From Pseudorhodobacter aquimaris (GTDB lineage Bacteria; Pseudomonadota; Alphaproteobacteria; Rhodobacterales; Rhodobacteraceae): DNA of 34,500 bases. A program made the translations under genes and the position numbers. The notes under the pieces were generated by a model. That model was not told the DNA's origin. It did not search any database and was given only the letters and a program-made list of their open reading frames with translations. Of the stretch, positions 27,303 to 34,500 are shown piece after piece. The stretch covers positions 1 to 34,500 of the forward strand of contig NZ_LGHS01000037.1 of NCBI RefSeq assembly GCF_001202025.1, given 5' to 3'. Numbering within the stretch: the stretch's first letter is position 1; every line of letters begins with the position of its first letter.

Positions 27303-28196
27303 ATGACCCAGATTATCACCAGTTTTGCTGAAATCGCGCCACGGTATCGCGCGCTGTTTTGTGATCTTTGGGGCTGTGTCCATGACGGCAAAAAGCCATT
27401 CCCCGGTGCGATCGCGGCCCTGCAGGCCTTTCGCGCGCAAGGGGGCGTTGTGGTGCTGATATCCAACGCGCCCCGCCCAAAGCCCGCTGTGCTTGAACAG
27501 CTGGACCGAATCGGGGTGCCGCATGACGCCTATGACGAGGTGATAACCTCGGGCGATGCCACGCAATACGCGTTTTTGTCGGGCGCCGTGGGCCATAAGG
27601 TCCATCACATCGGCCCGATGCCCAAGGATCAACCGTTCTTTGATGAGTTCGCCGATCCGACATTGGCCGCGCTGGCCGCAAAAAGCCCGGTGGAGCTTGT
27701 GCCGCTGGATCAGGCCGAGGGCATCCTTTGCACCGGCCCCAATGATGATATGAACGACACCCCTGCCGATTACCGTGCGGCGTTTTTGCTGGCCAAAACC
27801 AAGGGGCTGGTGATGCTTTGCGCCAATCCTGATCTGGTGGTGGATTTCGGTGACAAGCGGATTTACTGCGCCGGCGCGCTTGCCGCCCTTTATGAAGAAA
27901 TGGGCGGTGAGGCGCTTTATTTCGGCAAACCGCACCCGCCGATCTATGATCTGGCACGGCGGCGGCTGTCCGATCTGGCGGGGGATCTGCCCAATGATGC
28001 GATTTTGTGCATCGGCGATGGCATTGACACCGATGTGCTTGGCGCCATGCAAGAAGGGCTCGACAGCCTGTTTTTGACCGAGGGGCTAAACGCAGGCCAG
28101 TTCGGCCCTGCCGATGCTCTGGAGGCCGAAACTTTGCACGGCTGGCTGGCTGATGGTGCCCGCAATCCGACCTATGTCATGGGGATGTTGCGTTGA
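27303..28196 (+). CDS. TIGR01459-type HAD-superfamily (IIA) hydrolase
   Basis: This 297-residue HAD phosphatase is of the class IIA group named TIGR01459. Motif I is LFCDLWGCVHDGKKPFPGA, where the nucleophilic Asp is followed by Leu-Trp instead of the usual x-Asp. Motif II is VVVLISNAPRPK. The C2 cap spans about residues 90-190, and the C-terminal motifs are YFGKPHPPIYDLAR and LCIGDGIDTDVLGAMQEGLD. Members resemble NagD and p-nitrophenyl phosphatases; no substrate is known. It lies 16 bases after ppaC and probably shares its transcript. The 117-bp gap after it contains a promoter for the MaoC gene. Confidence 0.87.
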   Translation: MTQIITSFAEIAPRYRALFCDLWGCVHDGKKPFPGAIAALQAFRAQGGVVVLISNAPRPKPAVLEQLDRIGVPHDAYDEVITSGDATQYAFLSGAVGHKVHHIGPMPKDQPFFDEFADPTLAALAAKSPVELVPLDQAEGILCTGPNDDMNDTPADYRAAFLLAKTKGLVMLCANPDLVVDFGDKRIYCAGALAALYEEMGGEALYFGKPHPPIYDLARRRLSDLAGDLPNDAILCIGDGIDTDVLGAMQEGLDSLFLTEGLNAGQFGPADALEAETLHGWLADGARNPTYVMGMLR

Positions 28197-28256
28197 TCGG
28201 GAGGGTAACAATATTGCACAAAACCATAAAATTTCGCAAATAAGTTACCAAAGAGA

Positions 28257-28285
28257 TTGCGCTGCATCGCAGCATTTGCTATATC
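28257..28285 (+). promoter_or_regulatory. Sigma-70-type promoter upstream of the MaoC gene
   Basis: TTGCGC (28257-28262) and TATATC (28280-28285) with a 17-base spacer lie 27 bases upstream of the MaoC-family start at 28313. Both boxes are reasonable matches and the position suits a short leader. Confidence 0.5.
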
Positions 28286-28312
28286 CATCCCTGAACCAAG
28301 GTGGGGGATAGG

Positions 28313-28759
28313 ATGATGCTGGATAACCAACCACGCGGCACAATTTGCATCGAGGATATCGAAATCGGTATGTCCCGCGATTTGTGGAAAACCATCACCG
28401 ACCGCGATATCGAACTGTTTGCCGAGGTTTCTACCGACCGTAACCCTGTGCATCTTGATGATGATTACGCCCAAGACACGATTTTTGAGGGCCGCATCGC
28501 CCATGGCATGCTGACGGCGGGGCTGATCTCGGCGGTCATTGGGGAACAGCTCCCCGGTCACGGCTCCGTCTATATGGGACAAAGCCTGAAGTTCATGGCC
28601 CCTGTGCGCCCCGGCGACCGGGTCCACGCCATTGTCACAGTGACCGCAATCGATAACGCACGTCGCCGCGTTACCCTTGAAACCCGTTGCTCGGTGGGCG
28701 ATACCGTGGTTTTAAAGGGCGAAGCGCTGGTTCTTGCGCCAAGCCGGAAATTCGACTGA
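28313..28759 (+). CDS. MaoC family (R)-specific enoyl-CoA hydratase-like protein
   Basis: This 148-residue hot-dog fold protein has the MaoC/PhaJ hydratase motif. VSTDRNPVHLDDDYAQDTIF, followed by RIAHGMLTAGLISAVIGEQL, supplies the catalytic Asp and His. Relatives hydrate (R)-enoyl-CoA intermediates or act in fatty-acid and polyhydroxyalkanoate metabolism. The precise substrate is not clear. AAGGTGG precedes the ATG at 28313; an alternative GTG at 28301 lies within this ribosome-binding region and is less likely. It runs toward ribF with a 28-base gap. Confidence 0.87.
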   Translation: MMLDNQPRGTICIEDIEIGMSRDLWKTITDRDIELFAEVSTDRNPVHLDDDYAQDTIFEGRIAHGMLTAGLISAVIGEQLPGHGSVYMGQSLKFMAPVRPGDRVHAIVTVTAIDNARRRVTLETRCSVGDTVVLKGEALVLAPSRKFD

Positions 28760-28787
28760 CAGCGGGCTGCGGCCCATAGGGGCGTGC

Positions 28788-29713
28788 ATGCAGATTTATC
28801 AGCACTGGCAAGGGGTTGTGCCGGCGCATCGTGGTGCCTCGGTCGCCATGGGCAATTTTGACGGCGTCCACCTTGGCCATCAGCATGTGATAAACCTTGC
28901 CGCGGCCCATGGCCCCCTTGGCGTCATCACGTTTGAGCCGCACCCCCGCAGCTTTTTCGCCCCTGATGCCGCCCCGTTCCGGTTGATGAATGCCGAGGCT
29001 CGCGCCAATCGACTGTCCAAACTGGGCGTCCAGACGTTGTTTGAGCTGCCCTTCAATGCCACCCTTGCAGGACTTTCACCCAAAGCTTTTGTCGCCGATG
29101 TTCTGGCCGATGGCTTGGGGGTTTCGCATGTCACTGTGGGGGCCGATTTTTGTTTTGGTAAGGGGCGGTGCGGAACGGCAGCGGATTTGAAACAGCTTTG
29201 CGCGGATCACGGGATCACGGTGCATCTGGCCGATCTTGTTCAGGCCGATAACACCGATATTTCCTCGACCCGTATCCGCGAGGCCCTGACGCAGGGCGAT
29301 ACACGAACCGCCAAACAAATGCTCGGCCATTGGCACCGCATTGATGCCGAGGTAATCCACGGCGCCAAGCGCGGGCGTGAAATGGGCTATCCGACTGCCA
29401 ATATGGAGGTGGCGGGCCTGCATCTTCCGCGCAGCGGGGTTTACGCGGTGCTGGCCGATGTTCTGACCGGACCACATAAGGGACACTACCACGGTGCGGC
29501 CAACCTTGGCACCCGCCCGATGTTCGGAGAAAACCATCCGAATCTGGAAACCTACCTCTTTGATTTCACAGGTGACCTATACGGTCAGCACCTCTCTATC
29601 GCCTTCTCGAATGGCTGCGGGGAGAGAAAAAATTTGACGGGCTGGATGCGCTTATCAGCCAAATGGACGCCGATTGCGCCCGCGCCCGCAAAATCCTAAA
29701 GGCGACAATATGA
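28788..29713 (+). CDS. ribF: Bifunctional riboflavin kinase/FAD synthetase with an apparent 3' frameshift
   Basis: RibF phosphorylates riboflavin to FMN and adenylylates it to FAD. The N-terminal adenylyltransferase has AMGNFDGVHLGHQHVI and ISSTRIREAL. The kinase domain has GREMGYPTANM (flavin/ATP site), GAANLGTRPMFGEN and LETYLFDFTGDLYGQ. The uninterrupted frame then ends in atypical SNGCGERKN-type residues at 29699. Moving one frame at about 29605 instead yields LEWLRGEKKFDGLDALISQM and ARARKILKA, a normal RibF tail, ending at TGA 29711-29713 with an ATGA overlap onto the next gene. Total would be about 308 residues. Hence one base appears to be missing at about 29603-29606: sequencing error or true mutation of an essential gene. 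Confidence 0.88.
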
Positions 29714-30192
29714 CCGGAAAACTCCCCCCTATCGCGCCTGACGCCGGCCTGCGGCCCCGTTTTTGGGAAACCGTCCCGTTGAAAAAGATGTCGACGGCGG
29801 AATGGGAGGCGCTTTGTGACGGCTGTGGGAAATGTTGCCTTAACAAGATCGAATTTGAAGACACCGGAGAATTACTGTTCACCCGCGTTGCCTGCCGCTT
29901 GCTGGATGGCGACAGTTGCCGCTGCTCCAAATATGAAATCCGGCATCAGTTTGTCCCCGAATGTGTTTCGCTGACCCCGCAGAAACTGGGAAAGATCGCC
30001 TATTGGCTGCCGCGCACCTGCGCCTACCGTCGTCTTCACGAAGGAAAACCCCTAAAGGAGTGGCACCCGTTGATTTCGGGCGACCCCGAAAGCGTACATC
30101 ATGCAGAAATCTCGGTGCGGGGCTGGACTGTGCCGGAAAATGAAGTCGCCGAAGAAGACTGGGAAGACTATTTGATCGAGGAGCAAAGCTGA
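29710..30192 (+). CDS. YcgN family (UPF0260) cysteine-cluster protein
   Basis: This 160-residue protein of the YcgN/UPF0260 family is marked by a metal-binding cysteine set: ALCDGCGKCCLNKIEF, then VACRLLDGDSCRCSKYEIR and PECVSLTPQKL. These resemble the CxxCxxCC arrangement of the zinc/iron-chelating YkgJ group. YWLPRTCAYRRLHEGKPL is the conserved C-terminal block. Function is unknown. Its ATG overlaps the frame-corrected ribF stop (ATGA), implying coupled translation, and its own stop overlaps the aldolase start (TGATG), so it sits in the middle of a tightly coupled three-gene unit. Confidence 0.9.
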   Translation: MTGKLPPIAPDAGLRPRFWETVPLKKMSTAEWEALCDGCGKCCLNKIEFEDTGELLFTRVACRLLDGDSCRCSKYEIRHQFVPECVSLTPQKLGKIAYWLPRTCAYRRLHEGKPLKEWHPLISGDPESVHHAEISVRGWTVPENEVAEEDWEDYLIEEQS

Positions 30193-31208
30193 TGTTTTTT
30201 GCCTCGGATAATGCAGCCCCCTGCCCGCCCGCGATCATGGATGCGCTCAACCGCGTTAATGAGGGGTTCGCAAGTTCATACGGGGCCGACGCGCAGATGA
30301 AACAGCTGCGCGAAACCATTCGCACGCTGTTTGATGCCCCCGAGGCAGAGGTACATCTGGTCACCACAGGCACAGCCGCCAATGCGTTGTCGCTTGCACT
30401 TTACACGCCCCCTTACGGCGCGGTATTTTGCCACCGCCACGCCCATATCGCCGAGGATGAATGTGGCGCGCCGGAATTTTTCAGCGCCGGGGCCAAGTTG
30501 CAGTTGGTTGACGGGCCGGATGGCAAAATCTCGGTGAATGCGCTGGCCACCGCATTGAAAACTGCGGACCGGTCGGTCCATGCCGTCCAGCCCACATGCC
30601 TGAGCCTGACAAATCTGTCCGAGGCAGGCACCGCCTATACCGCGGCAGAGATTGCCGCCCTGGCAGAACTGGCGAAATCCCACGGGCTAGGTGTTCATCT
30701 GGATGGTGCGCGCTTTGCCAATGCGCTGGTCGCAACCGGGGCCAAGCCCGCCGATATGACATGGCGCGCAGGCGTTGATGTGCTGTCCTTGGGTGGTACC
30801 AAGAACGGGTTGATGGCGGCCGAAGCCGTTGTACTCTTTGAACCCGCAAAATCATGGGAGCTGGAGCTGCGCCGCAAACGCGCCGGACAGCTGACATCAA
30901 AGATGCGTTATATCGCGGTGCAGATGGAGGCATGGTTTGACGGTGGGCGCTGGCTTGAGATGGCCGCCCATGCCAATCTGATGGCGGCGCGTCTGGCAAC
31001 AGGGCTTCGCTTGATCAAGGGCGCGGAATTGCTCTATCCCGTCGATGCGAATATCTTGTTTGCGCGCCTACCCGAAGCCGCCCACGCCCGCGCCAAGGCG
31101 TCAGGGGCGCATTACCATGAGATGACCGATGGCAGCTGTCGGCTTGTCTGTTCATGGTGCACCTCGACGGCCGATGTTGACGCTCTTTTGGCGGCTTTCA
31201 GGGGCTAA
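30192..31208 (+). CDS. Low-specificity threonine aldolase-type PLP enzyme
   Basis: This 338-residue fold-type I PLP enzyme of the beta-eliminating lyase/threonine aldolase family cleaves L-threonine or related beta-hydroxy amino acids to glycine and an aldehyde. Typical residues are FASDNAAPCPPAIMDALN at the start, VTTGTAANALSLAL near the phosphate site, LGVHLDGARFANAL with the cofactor-contacting Asp, and the PLP lysine in LSLGGTKNGLMA (Lys about 203). The ATG overlaps the preceding stop by one base. It ends by overlapping the opposing isomerase gene by four bases. Stereospecificity cannot be read from sequence. Confidence 0.88.
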   Translation: MFFASDNAAPCPPAIMDALNRVNEGFASSYGADAQMKQLRETIRTLFDAPEAEVHLVTTGTAANALSLALYTPPYGAVFCHRHAHIAEDECGAPEFFSAGAKLQLVDGPDGKISVNALATALKTADRSVHAVQPTCLSLTNLSEAGTAYTAAEIAALAELAKSHGLGVHLDGARFANALVATGAKPADMTWRAGVDVLSLGGTKNGLMAAEAVVLFEPAKSWELELRRKRAGQLTSKMRYIAVQMEAWFDGGRWLEMAAHANLMAARLATGLRLIKGAELLYPVDANILFARLPEAAHARAKASGAHYHEMTDGSCRLVCSWCTSTADVDALLAAFRG

Positions 31209-31795
31209 AGCGCCCCGGACAGGAACAGGTCCAGATCCTCCAGCCGGTCATGGCCCCAGAAGCGTTCTTCGCCCACCATATAAAAGGGAACACCGATCAC
31301 CCCGCGCGCCACGGCCTCTTCCAGATTGGCGGCATAGGCCTCTGCCCCCGCCAAAAGACCACGATTGGCCAGATCGGGATCAAAACCCGCGGCTTCCAAT
31401 GCCTCGCGGATTACGGCTTCATCCGCGATGTCACGATCCTCGGCCCAGCAAGCCCGCGCCAACCCATGCACCAGCGCGCCCATATCGCCGCCCCCCGCCA
31501 TCTGCGCCGCAATCACCGCATAGGATGAGGGCGCGCGATTGGTCGGAAAGAAGGCCGGATGCGCCGACATCGGCATCCCCAGTTTACGCGCGCGTCGCTG
31601 CATATCCTGCGCGGCATAGGTGACGCGCGCAGGATGTACATTTTCAGGCCGTCCCATGCGGGCAAACAAGGCAGGCCCATCCAAGGGCTTATATATGATC
31701 TGGGCGCCATGTTTTGCCGCGATCTCCTCAAGGCGGGTGCCCGAAAGATAGACGAAGGGGGAAATCGTCGCAAAATAATAATCTATTTTAACCAT
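31205..31795 (-). CDS. 2-Hydroxychromene-2-carboxylate isomerase (DsbA/GST-kappa family)
   Basis: This 196-residue thioredoxin-fold protein of the DsbA-like HCCA-isomerase/kappa-GST family has DYYFATISPFVYLSGTRLEE at the N-terminus with Ser in the catalytic position, LGMPMSAHPAFFPTNRAPS in the middle, and the C-terminal AVARGVIGVPFYMVGEERFW. Members isomerise 2-hydroxychromene-2-carboxylate in naphthalene breakdown using glutathione, but many chromosomal copies serve unknown substrates, and no aromatic pathway genes lie nearby. A glutathione cofactor would fit with gshB in this window. The 3' end overlaps the aldolase-type gene by four bases, tail to tail. Divergent from prs. Confidence 0.88.
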   Translation of the reverse strand: MVKIDYYFATISPFVYLSGTRLEEIAAKHGAQIIYKPLDGPALFARMGRPENVHPARVTYAAQDMQRRARKLGMPMSAHPAFFPTNRAPSSYAVIAAQMAGGGDMGALVHGLARACWAEDRDIADEAVIREALEAAGFDPDLANRGLLAGAEAYAANLEEAVARGVIGVPFYMVGEERFWGHDRLEDLDLFLSGAL

Positions 31796-31897
31796 TTCGT
31801 CGGTTCTCCGGTCCGCAAGGTTTGCAAGACCCTAGCCCAATGGTAAGCCGTGTCAACGCGTCCCGAATCCTGATAACATCGCCCAAAGGACCCTCTC

Positions 31898-32917
31898 ATG
31901 GCCACCATGCATGAACCCAAACTCATCTCTGGCAATGCCAATATGCCGCTTGCCACCTCAATCGCCCGCCGTATGTCGCTGCACCGTGGCATGTCTGTCG
32001 GGTTGGTCGATGCCCGGGTCGAACGGTTCAACGACGGCGAAATCTTTGTCGAAGTGTTCGAAAACGTACGTGGCGAGGATATGTTCATCATCCAGCCGAC
32101 CTCGAACCCTGCCAATGACAATCTGATGGAATTGCTGATCATGACGGATGCGCTGCGCCGGTCTTCGGCCTCGCGCATTACCGCTGTGATCCCCTATTTC
32201 GGCTATGCCCGCCAGGATCGCCGCACCAAGGCCCGTACTCCGATCTCTGCCAAGCTGGTTGCAAATATGATGGTAGAGGCCGGTATCGAGCGTGTCCTGA
32301 CGCTTGATCTGCACGCGGCACAGATTCAGGGGTTCTTTGATATTCCTGTGGACAACCTCTATGCCTCGCCGATTTTTGCGCTGGATATCATGGCCCAGTT
32401 CAAGGGTTCTATGGCCGATATGATGGTGGTGTCGCCCGATGTTGGCGGCGTCGCACGCGCGCGTGAGCTGGCAAAACGGATCGAGGCCCCCTTGGCCATC
32501 GTCGATAAACGCAGGGAAAAACCTGGGGAGATTGCCGAAATGACCGTAATCGGCGATGTTTCCGGCAAAAAATGTATCATCGTGGATGACATGTGCGATA
32601 CGGCCGGCACACTTTGCAAAGCGGCCGAGGTCCTGCTCGAAAATGGCGCATCCGAGGTTCACGCCTATATCACCCACGGTGTCATGTCTGGCCCGGCAGT
32701 AGAGCGCGTGACCAATTCAGTGATGAAATCTCTGGTGATTACCGATTCCATCGCCCCATCCGAAGCCGTACGCAATTGCCCCAATATCCGCATCCTGCCA
32801 ACGGCGCCCATGTTTGCACAGGCTATTCTGAACATCTGGAACGGCACCTCGGTATCATCCCTGTTCGAAACCGAGACCCTTAGCCCGATCTATGAGGGCA
32901 TGTACAATCGTGGCTAA
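31898..32917 (+). CDS. prs: Ribose-phosphate pyrophosphokinase (PRPP synthetase)
   Basis: Prs (339 residues) makes phosphoribosyl pyrophosphate from ribose 5-phosphate and ATP for purine, pyrimidine, histidine, tryptophan and NAD synthesis. Class I features are [39 protein letters not shown] (ATP-binding flexible loop region), [39 protein letters not shown], and the PRPP-binding [14 protein letters not shown]. It is about 25 residues longer than the E. coli enzyme, mainly at the N-terminus. It is divergent from the isomerase-type gene and followed by a hairpin at 32929-32952. It is linked functionally to purEK and ppaC. Confidence 0.95.
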   Translation: MATMHEPKLISGNANMPLATSIARRMSLHRGMSVGLVDARVERFNDGEIFVEVFENVRGEDMFIIQPTSNPANDNLMELLIMTDALRRSSASRITAVIPYFGYARQDRRTKARTPISAKLVANMMVEAGIERVLTLDLHAAQIQGFFDIPVDNLYASPIFALDIMAQFKGSMADMMVVSPDVGGVARARELAKRIEAPLAIVDKRREKPGEIAEMTVIGDVSGKKCIIVDDMCDTAGTLCKAAEVLLENGASEVHAYITHGVMSGPAVERVTNSVMKSLVITDSIAPSEAVRNCPNIRILPTAPMFAQAILNIWNGTSVSSLFETETLSPIYEGMYNRG

Positions 32918-32928
32918 GTAGCCCTTAT

Positions 32929-32952
32929 GGCGGTGGGTTAATGCCCATCGCC
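32929..32952 (+). terminator. Hairpin downstream of prs
   Basis: GGCGGTGGG (32929-32937) pairs with CCCATCGCC (32944-32952), with one G-T wobble, across a 6-base loop, 12 bases after the prs stop. There is no following U-run, so it may be an end-stabilising stem or a partial terminator. Confidence 0.5.
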
Positions 32953-33082
32953 ACCGGCTAAGCTATCTCCCAATCATCATCCGTTGCGCGGCCGATTGCT
33001 GTCCAATCAGCGCGTAGGCGGGCGACACGCGACTTATGCTTTTGGTCCATGTTCCACATCGACAGACAAACCGGACCCGCTG

Positions 33083-33307
33083 ATGGCTTTCGCGCGGTCC
33101 GTGCCCTGTCCACATTGCACCGCCATCAGAATACAGCAGGCAAGAGCCTCGCTGAATTCCCATTGTTTGCGCTGCAAATCGTTTCATCGCCCGAACATCC
33201 TGTTTTTATGCCTGAGGCCACTTATCAGGTGTTCCCCGCGCCGCCGGGGCCGCAAGAACCATATCGGTCCCAGGCCCCAGCTGCCAAAAGCTTTCGGTCC
33301 TGCCTAA
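33083..33307 (+). CDS. Possible small zinc-ribbon protein
   Basis: A 74-codon frame starting MAFARSVPCPHCTAIRIQQA contains CPHC and, 17 residues later, CLRC (SLNSHCLRCKSFHRP), a spacing that would suit a zinc ribbon. The rest is Arg/Pro-rich and unremarkable. Against it are rare codons such as AGA and ATA, no clear Shine-Dalgarno, and position in a decayed region. It may be a remnant or chance. Confidence 0.22.
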   Translation: MAFARSVPCPHCTAIRIQQARASLNSHCLRCKSFHRPNILFLCLRPLIRCSPRRRGRKNHIGPRPQLPKAFGPA

Positions 33308-33313
33308 ACGCAC

Positions 33314-33345
33314 ACAAAAAAAGGCCCCGACAAAAAATCGGCGCC
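33314..33345 (-). terminator. Orphan terminator-like hairpin pointing left
   Basis: On the minus strand, GGCGCCGA (33345-33338) pairs with TCGGGGCC (33330-33323), apart from one mismatch, around a 7-base loop, followed by seven T. It has the form of an intrinsic terminator, yet no intact minus-strand gene lies to its right before the IS3 element. Confidence 0.55.
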
Positions 33346-33539
33346 ATTCCGAGTTGTAGGACATGCGCACTGCCAGTCTGCCCTATTCTTGTCTGATGTT
33401 TCCACCATCAGTGGCGGACTGCAGAGGAGCTTGAACTTCCTGCGGCGCGCGCTGCTTTGCGTCCGTCTGATTTCATCATTGGCCAGACCGGCTAATCCCA
33501 GAGGTGCGCGAGATCCTGACCCAAAAACGGACGAAATGA

Positions 33540-33838
33540 CCGAACAAGGGAGAGAGCCTCGAAAACTTCACGCTCGCGCAAGTATACCCCAGCGTTTCGG
33601 GCGATACAAATCTCAACTGCTGCGGTGATCCCGACAGCGGGACCTACGGGATCGAATCGGGGCCCGCGAGGCACGCGTTCGTACGGCGTGGCGCAGCCGA
33701 GAGGCGGCTGAAGGCCGCCACGGCGAACCCTACGATCGCACGTGGGGTCGGTCACTACAAGATCGAGGGTGAAAGCAGCGACGAACCCTATCGAGGGACC
33801 GATGCGTTCGAATTTACAGGCGAGCCGCATGCCTACAA
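33540..33838 (+). pseudogene. Gene fragment cut by the IS3 element, no start codon
   Basis: A stop-free frame follows the TGA at 33537-33539 and reads SLENFTLAQVYPSVSGDTNL, later GHYKIEGESSDEPYRGTDAF and EFTGEPHAYN, up to the proposed IS edge at 33839. It contains no ATG, GTG or TTG before this coding-like stretch, so its 5' part is missing. Third positions are moderately GC-rich. I do not recognise the protein. An opposite-strand frame (33492-33830) covers the same bases and cannot be fully excluded as the real one. Confidence 0.3.
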
Positions 33839-33877
33839 TGAGCTACTCCCCATCGGCTGGACAGGATATGGCGTAAA

Positions 33878-34500
33878 TTAAGCTACTCTCTGCTCCTGCT
33901 GATCGTGTTGTGTTCTGTCATTTCTCAGCCAATAGACCACGGCTGGTGGCCTGCCGCCAAGGGCTGAGTGTGGGCGTTGGTTGTTGTAAAAGGTCATCCA
34001 TTTCCGGATGCCTGCCTTCGCTTCTGATCCGGTCTCCCAGGCATGCAGGTAGACGCACTCGTATTTCAGGGTTCGCCAGAGCCTCTCAATGAAGATGTTG
34101 TCTAGGTAGCGGCCCTTCCCATCCATTGAGATGCGCACGCCGGATCGGCGTAGCCGGTCAGTCCAGGCAAAGGACGTGAACTGAGATCCTTGATCGGTAT
34201 TCATGATCTCGGGCGGGCCGAACTTGTGGATGGCCTCGTTCAGTGCCGCAACACAGAAGTCCGCCTCCAGCGTATTCGAGATGCGCCAAGCCAGCACCTT
34301 ACGGGTGTGCCAATCCATAATGGCGGCCAGATACGAGGAACCCTCGGCGCATGGGCAGATAGGTAATATCCGAGCACCCACTGACCGGCAACACATGCTT
34401 GCATGTGTGAGCGGGGAACTTTGTTCGGACGCTCTACCCGCAGACCTCTCAGCAGGTAGGGATCCGTCTTGTGCCCTTTCGCATGCTTGCTGGTTTTGGG
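33878..34500 (-). pseudogene. IS3-family transposase (orfB, DDE integrase core), frameshifted
   Basis: On the minus strand the rve/DDE core is unmistakable: YLAAIMDWHTRKVLAWRISN, the second catalytic Asp in MNTDQGSQFTSFAWTDRL, and the Glu in DNIFIERLWRTLKYE exactly 35 residues later, followed by FYNNQRPHSALGGRPPAVVY. Upstream, the first catalytic Asp lies in CSDITYLPMRRG but in another frame: an extra G in the run at 34341-34343 separates it from SSYLAA. About 37 extra bases, holding a perfect palindrome, interrupt the segment after RVERPNKV. The gene is therefore inactive as read, and its 5' part is outside the window. The stop is at 33878-33880. Confidence 0.82.
34391..34408. repeat. 8-bp palindrome within an extra segment of the IS3 transposase gene
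   Basis: ACACATGC and GCATGTGT flank a TT centre. The palindrome lies in a roughly 37-base segment (about 34383-34419) that does not fit the transposase reading between RVERPNKV and the following CSDITY. Confidence 0.5.

Larger units (their letters stand above)
32953..33539. other. Decayed intergenic stretch with short coding-like remnants
   Basis: No full gene is supported. Two pieces read like protein fragments: a frame ending WRTAEELELPAARAALRPSD then FIIGQTG and stop (33493-33495), and one ending WPDRLIPEVREILTQKRTK before the stop at 33537-33539. A CxxC-x17-CxxC frame at 33083-33307 is listed separately, as is a minus-strand terminator-like hairpin. Overlapping fragments in different frames suggest gene decay or repeated rearrangement beside the IS3 element. 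Confidence 0.35.
33839..34500 (-). mobile_element. Partial IS3-family insertion sequence
   Basis: The element runs off the right edge of the window. TGAGCTACTCCCC at 33839 is a likely left terminus because IS3-family ends begin 5'-TG and the transposase stop lies 39 bases inside. The interior carries only the transposase remnant described separately. The other end, the target duplication and the upstream orfA are outside the window. Confidence 0.6.

Noticed and set aside
33492-33830. 112-codon minus-strand frame next to the IS3 element
   Set aside because: No recognised motif and it overlaps a more protein-like plus-strand frame; kept only as an alternative.

Overview
This window is an alphaproteobacterial chromosome segment, most likely from the roseobacter/Rhodobacteraceae group. 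That assignment is inferred from gene content and order: glnD-murJ, ubiK divergent from lgt-(MidA/NDUFAF7 methyltransferase)-pgeF, Lrp divergent from trxB, hsp20-DUF1150, a CIRCE-controlled groESL, and ppaC followed by a TIGR01459-type HAD gene. GC- and C/G-ending-codon-rich coding sequence and dense packing (ATGA and TGATG overlaps) fit the same group. No rRNA, tRNA or CRISPR array was found.

Layout. 1-356 is a strand-asymmetric A-rich leader in front of comM. 1920-4187 is a leftward block (rsmI, yraN, gshB). 4274-9846 is a rightward block (LpoA-like lipoprotein, glnD, murJ). 9955-11084 holds a leftward FAH-family hydrolase and ubiK. 11232-13918 is lgt, a MidA-type methyltransferase and pgeF. 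13922-15539 is the divergent Lrp-type regulator and trxB, with a paired palindromic box between them. 15588-16247 is hsp20 and its small DUF1150 companion behind a heat-shock-type promoter. 16441-18312 is a DUF465 protein and purEK. 18316-18762 is a Nudix hydrolase.

18851-22984 looks accessory: a LysR regulator divergent from a VOC/glyoxalase protein across a perfect 10-bp inverted repeat, an OxyR-like LysR protein lacking the usual second redox cysteine, then a truncated abortive-infection-like gene abutting a decayed, frameshifted zinc-cluster insertion-element gene. Core genes resume with groESL (perfect CIRCE, strong promoter, clear terminator), a secreted TraB/GumN protein, ppaC, a HAD hydrolase, a MaoC hydratase, ribF (apparent one-base frameshift near its 3' end), a YcgN protein, a threonine aldolase-type enzyme, a convergent HCCA isomerase-type protein and prs.

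32918-34500 is decayed intergenic DNA ending in a broken IS3-family transposase that runs off the window. I do not see a complete novel multi-gene system. The items most worth following are the disrupted Abi-like gene, the OxyR-like protein with Tyr at the resolving-cysteine position, the ribF frameshift, the Lrp/trxB paired boxes and the hsp20-DUF1150 pair.
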